Shown here piece after piece: positions 61,842 through 64,000 of a DNA stretch of 64,000 bases. This stretch comes from Falseniella ignava CCUG 37419 (GTDB lineage Bacteria; Bacillota; Bacilli; Lactobacillales; Aerococcaceae). The notes below the pieces were generated by a model. It was not told the origin of the DNA, searched no databases, and saw only the letters and a list, made by a program, of their open reading frames with translations. The stretch is from positions 725,339-789,338 of the forward strand of contig NZ_JH932300.1 of NCBI RefSeq assembly GCF_000301055.1, written 5' to 3'. Positions within the stretch are counted from its first letter, which is position 1; the number at the start of each line of letters is the position of its first letter. Made by a program: the position numbers and the translations under genes.

Positions 61842-63968
61842 TTAATCAACCGTGGAAGAGGCTGGTGAGTTCATATAGTCCTCTATCAATTGTTTTGTTT
61901 CTGCCTTTAATTCAAAATATGCATTCATTACTTCTCGAGCAATCTGGGTACTAATCCGTCCCCAGTTCTCTTCTTCTAGAAATGGAACTACCACACTGAT
62001 TGCAATTTCAGGGTCATCATAAGGTGCAAAACCAATAAATGTAGCATTCGTTACAGGTTGATTTTGTGCATATTGAATTGGACCTGAATAGAAAGCTTCT
62101 GTTGTACCCGTTTTAGACCCGACTGTAATCGGATAGTTTTTGAATAAATAACGTGCTGTACCCTCATCAGTATGAGAAACTTGTCGCATCCCCTCGTGGA
62201 TTCGCGCCATTTGCTCTGGACTGACTGGGATAATATTCATCACTTTAGGCTCGATGGTTGATTTGACATCACCTAAATTACCATCTGCATCTGTTCCGCG
62301 AATTTCTTTAACTAATCGAGGTGCATATCGAATTCCACCATTTGCAATCGTTGAGACATACTGAGCCATTTGTAGTGGCGTATATAAGTCAAACTGCCCG
62401 TATGATAAGTCTAACGCGCTAACGAGTTGATCGCTTTCAGGAAGAAAACCAGCAGATTCATTCGGTAAATCAATTCCTGTCTCGACACCTAGCCCAAATA
62501 AAGCAAAATATTGACGTATTTTTTCTAATGTTTCAGGCACAATGCTTAAGCGCCCTTCTTCTTCATAAGTATACTGACCACCAATACGCATTGCCAATTT
62601 AATCATATAAATGTTCGATGATTTTTGTAGCGCGGTAATATCATCAAGTTCAATTTTCTCATTCTGTTCAACCCGGTTAAATACCGAACTCTTCCATTGG
62701 GAAGCTTGAAATTTTAATGGTTCATCAATGATTTGATTATTGTCGATTGAAATTACATTTTCCATATAACCAATCAGGACCATCGCTGGCTTGACACTCG
62801 ATCCCATACCAAAGCTCGAATTAATTGCACCCAGCGTATCATCGATAATTTCATCTTTATTATAATTGTCTGCATTGGCATCATATTCATACCGCTTGCC
62901 TGAAATACCTAGAATATCACCATTTTTGGGATTCATTGCAACAACATAAGCTCGGTCGTTCAGCCCTTGTTGCGGCATATCACGTAGAGCATTTTCTAGA
63001 ATGTCATCAATTCGCTTTTGAAAATCAGAATTAATAGTCATCACGATGTTGTCGCCCTTCGTTCCTTCGAATAGCTGTTCTGATTTAATAATACTATCCG
63101 AAGAATCCGTCACAAAATTATAAAGTGATTTTGTTCCTCGTAATGAATCTTCATATTGTTGTTCTAAATAACTAATTCCGACTCGGTCATTCATTGCATA
63201 ACCTCTAAGTAAGTATTCTCCGGCCACTTCACTTGGAATACCTCGTCGTTCAGAAGAAACTTGTCCTAAAATCGACGTTAACATATCTTCTTGTGGATAG
63301 ATTCGTTGCCAATCTGTTCCGATACTAATTCCTGGCAGATTTCCTAACTGCTCGGAAACACGGGCAATCTCTTCCGGAGTCACATTTTGGTTTTTAACTG
63401 GTACAGTGGAGAAAGCATACGCTGCATTCATTTGTCTGAATAAAGCAGCAATTTTTTCTTCAGCATTTGAAAACTGAATGTCTTCGGAGGTAACTTTATC
63501 TAACTGTGCTTGGTAAAGATCTGTTCCTTTTAGTTGTTTTTCTTCTTTAGATAACCGATCATTGACAGTCTTTGTATTTTTAACAATAAAATAATCCTTT
63601 AAATCTCGCTCGGTTAAATGAGTATTTGGCACCTCGATCAATGAGGCAAGTTGGGTTGCAATATCTACTAAGTCATTTGGGGAGACCACCGAGTCGCTAT
63701 TTCTCGTATAAAGTATTGCTTGTTCTGGTCGATTACCGACTAATACTTTACCAAAGCTATCATAAATCATTCCACGTGGCACCGTTCCGGTAGAAAGTGT
63801 GGATTCTGTTCGTTGAACCATATTTGAGAATCGTTCACCACTATAGAGTTGGATATATGCTAAACGAACAAACAGTGCTGCAAAACAAAGAAAGGTGACA
63901 AAAAATAAAAAATTGAGTCGCCCTGGAATATGAGATTTATTCTGTTTTTTAGAGATGGATTGATTCAA
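61842..63968 (-). CDS. class B penicillin-binding protein (transpeptidase, PBP2b-type)
   Basis: A 708-residue wall cross-linking enzyme. A basic cytoplasmic tail and one transmembrane helix (about 18-38) precede the non-catalytic dimerization domain with VPRGMIYDSFGKVL, then the transpeptidase: catalytic Ser390 in SSVK (390-393), the SSN motif near residue 445, and KTG at 619-621. The long N-terminal module with extra inserts resembles streptococcal PBP2b of the elongation machinery. The start is a TTG at 63968 after GAGGGG; the window ends 32 bp later, so the upstream region is not seen. Confidence 0.93.
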   Translation of the reverse strand: MNQSISKKQNKSHIPGRLNFLFFVTFLCFAALFVRLAYIQLYSGERFSNMVQRTESTLSTGTVPRGMIYDSFGKVLVGNRPEQAILYTRNSDSVVSPNDLVDIATQLASLIEVPNTHLTERDLKDYFIVKNTKTVNDRLSKEEKQLKGTDLYQAQLDKVTSEDIQFSNAEEKIAALFRQMNAAYAFSTVPVKNQNVTPEEIARVSEQLGNLPGISIGTDWQRIYPQEDMLTSILGQVSSERRGIPSEVAGEYLLRGYAMNDRVGISYLEQQYEDSLRGTKSLYNFVTDSSDSIIKSEQLFEGTKGDNIVMTINSDFQKRIDDILENALRDMPQQGLNDRAYVVAMNPKNGDILGISGKRYEYDANADNYNKDEIIDDTLGAINSSFGMGSSVKPAMVLIGYMENVISIDNNQIIDEPLKFQASQWKSSVFNRVEQNEKIELDDITALQKSSNIYMIKLAMRIGGQYTYEEEGRLSIVPETLEKIRQYFALFGLGVETGIDLPNESAGFLPESDQLVSALDLSYGQFDLYTPLQMAQYVSTIANGGIRYAPRLVKEIRGTDADGNLGDVKSTIEPKVMNIIPVSPEQMARIHEGMRQVSHTDEGTARYLFKNYPITVGSKTGTTEAFYSGPIQYAQNQPVTNATFIGFAPYDDPEIAISVVVPFLEEENWGRISTQIAREVMNAYFELKAETKQLIEDYMNSPASSTVD

Positions 63969-64000
63969 TGCTTGACCCCTCTTTACTATAAAAATTAAGC

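Noticed and set aside
1-64000. CRISPR array, tRNA or rRNA genes, prophage or toxin-antitoxin system
   Set aside because: No regularly spaced repeats, no cloverleaf or rRNA sequence and no phage structural or toxin-antitoxin gene pairs were found; gene content is housekeeping plus four insertion sequences.

Overview
This is a 64 kb chromosomal segment of a low-GC, non-sporulating Firmicute, most likely a lactic-acid-bacterium relative in the order Lactobacillales. The signs are a pepX X-prolyl dipeptidyl peptidase, a pfkA-pyk pair with the extended pyruvate kinase, a RibU riboflavin importer under an FMN riboswitch, an SOS-boxed recA, SigA-type promoters and strong AGGAGG ribosome sites. An Aerococcaceae or Carnobacteriaceae-like host is plausible but cannot be proved from the sequence alone. 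No rRNA, tRNA, CRISPR array, prophage or plasmid origin was seen.

Layout. 1-6.8 kb: a TPR protein cut by the window edge, a purine (xanthine-type) permease with a possible PurBox, then a leftward GNAT-pepX-AEC transporter-phosphatase group. 6.8-11.5 kb: hup, der, rpsA, cmk and a LysM protein, mostly as short units with their own terminators. 11.6-18.8 kb: a leftward housekeeping operon, cvfB-xerD-deoB-punA-ribT-like-scpA-scpB-rluB, ending in an FMN riboswitch that controls ribU. 18.8-33.2 kb: pfkA-pyk, and a DNA repair and replication run mutS-mutL-ruvA-ruvB-queA-dnaE preceded by a flavin monooxygenase-like gene. 33.3-39.1 kb: rodZ-like, pgsA, cinA, recA (SOS box) and rny.

39.2-45.8 kb: a BMP-type nucleoside ABC importer (binding protein, ATPase, two permeases) split by an insertion sequence. 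45.8-52.8 kb: ftsK, yidC, and a two-component system with a glyoxalase II gene. 52.9-61.8 kb: three more insertion sequences around a conserved yqgN-gluP-glcK-yqhL-like block, rpmG and two small membrane-protein genes. 61.8-64 kb: a class B penicillin-binding protein.

The first 42.9 kb hold no mobile DNA. The next 19 kb carry four insertion sequences of four different families (IS1202-like, ISLre2-like, IS30, ISL3). Each has a full-length transposase and visible inverted repeats and target duplications, and all four lie in intergenic regulatory DNA: one abuts a -35 box, one lies inside a terminator hairpin, one lies between divergent promoters and one lies upstream of a response regulator. 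Otherwise the gene content is conventional. The observations most worth a second look are how these elements sit in control regions, a nucleoside-binding protein without a lipobox, a stand-alone MltG-type LysM-like domain protein, and a possible AUU start for scpA. I did not find evidence for a wholly new system.
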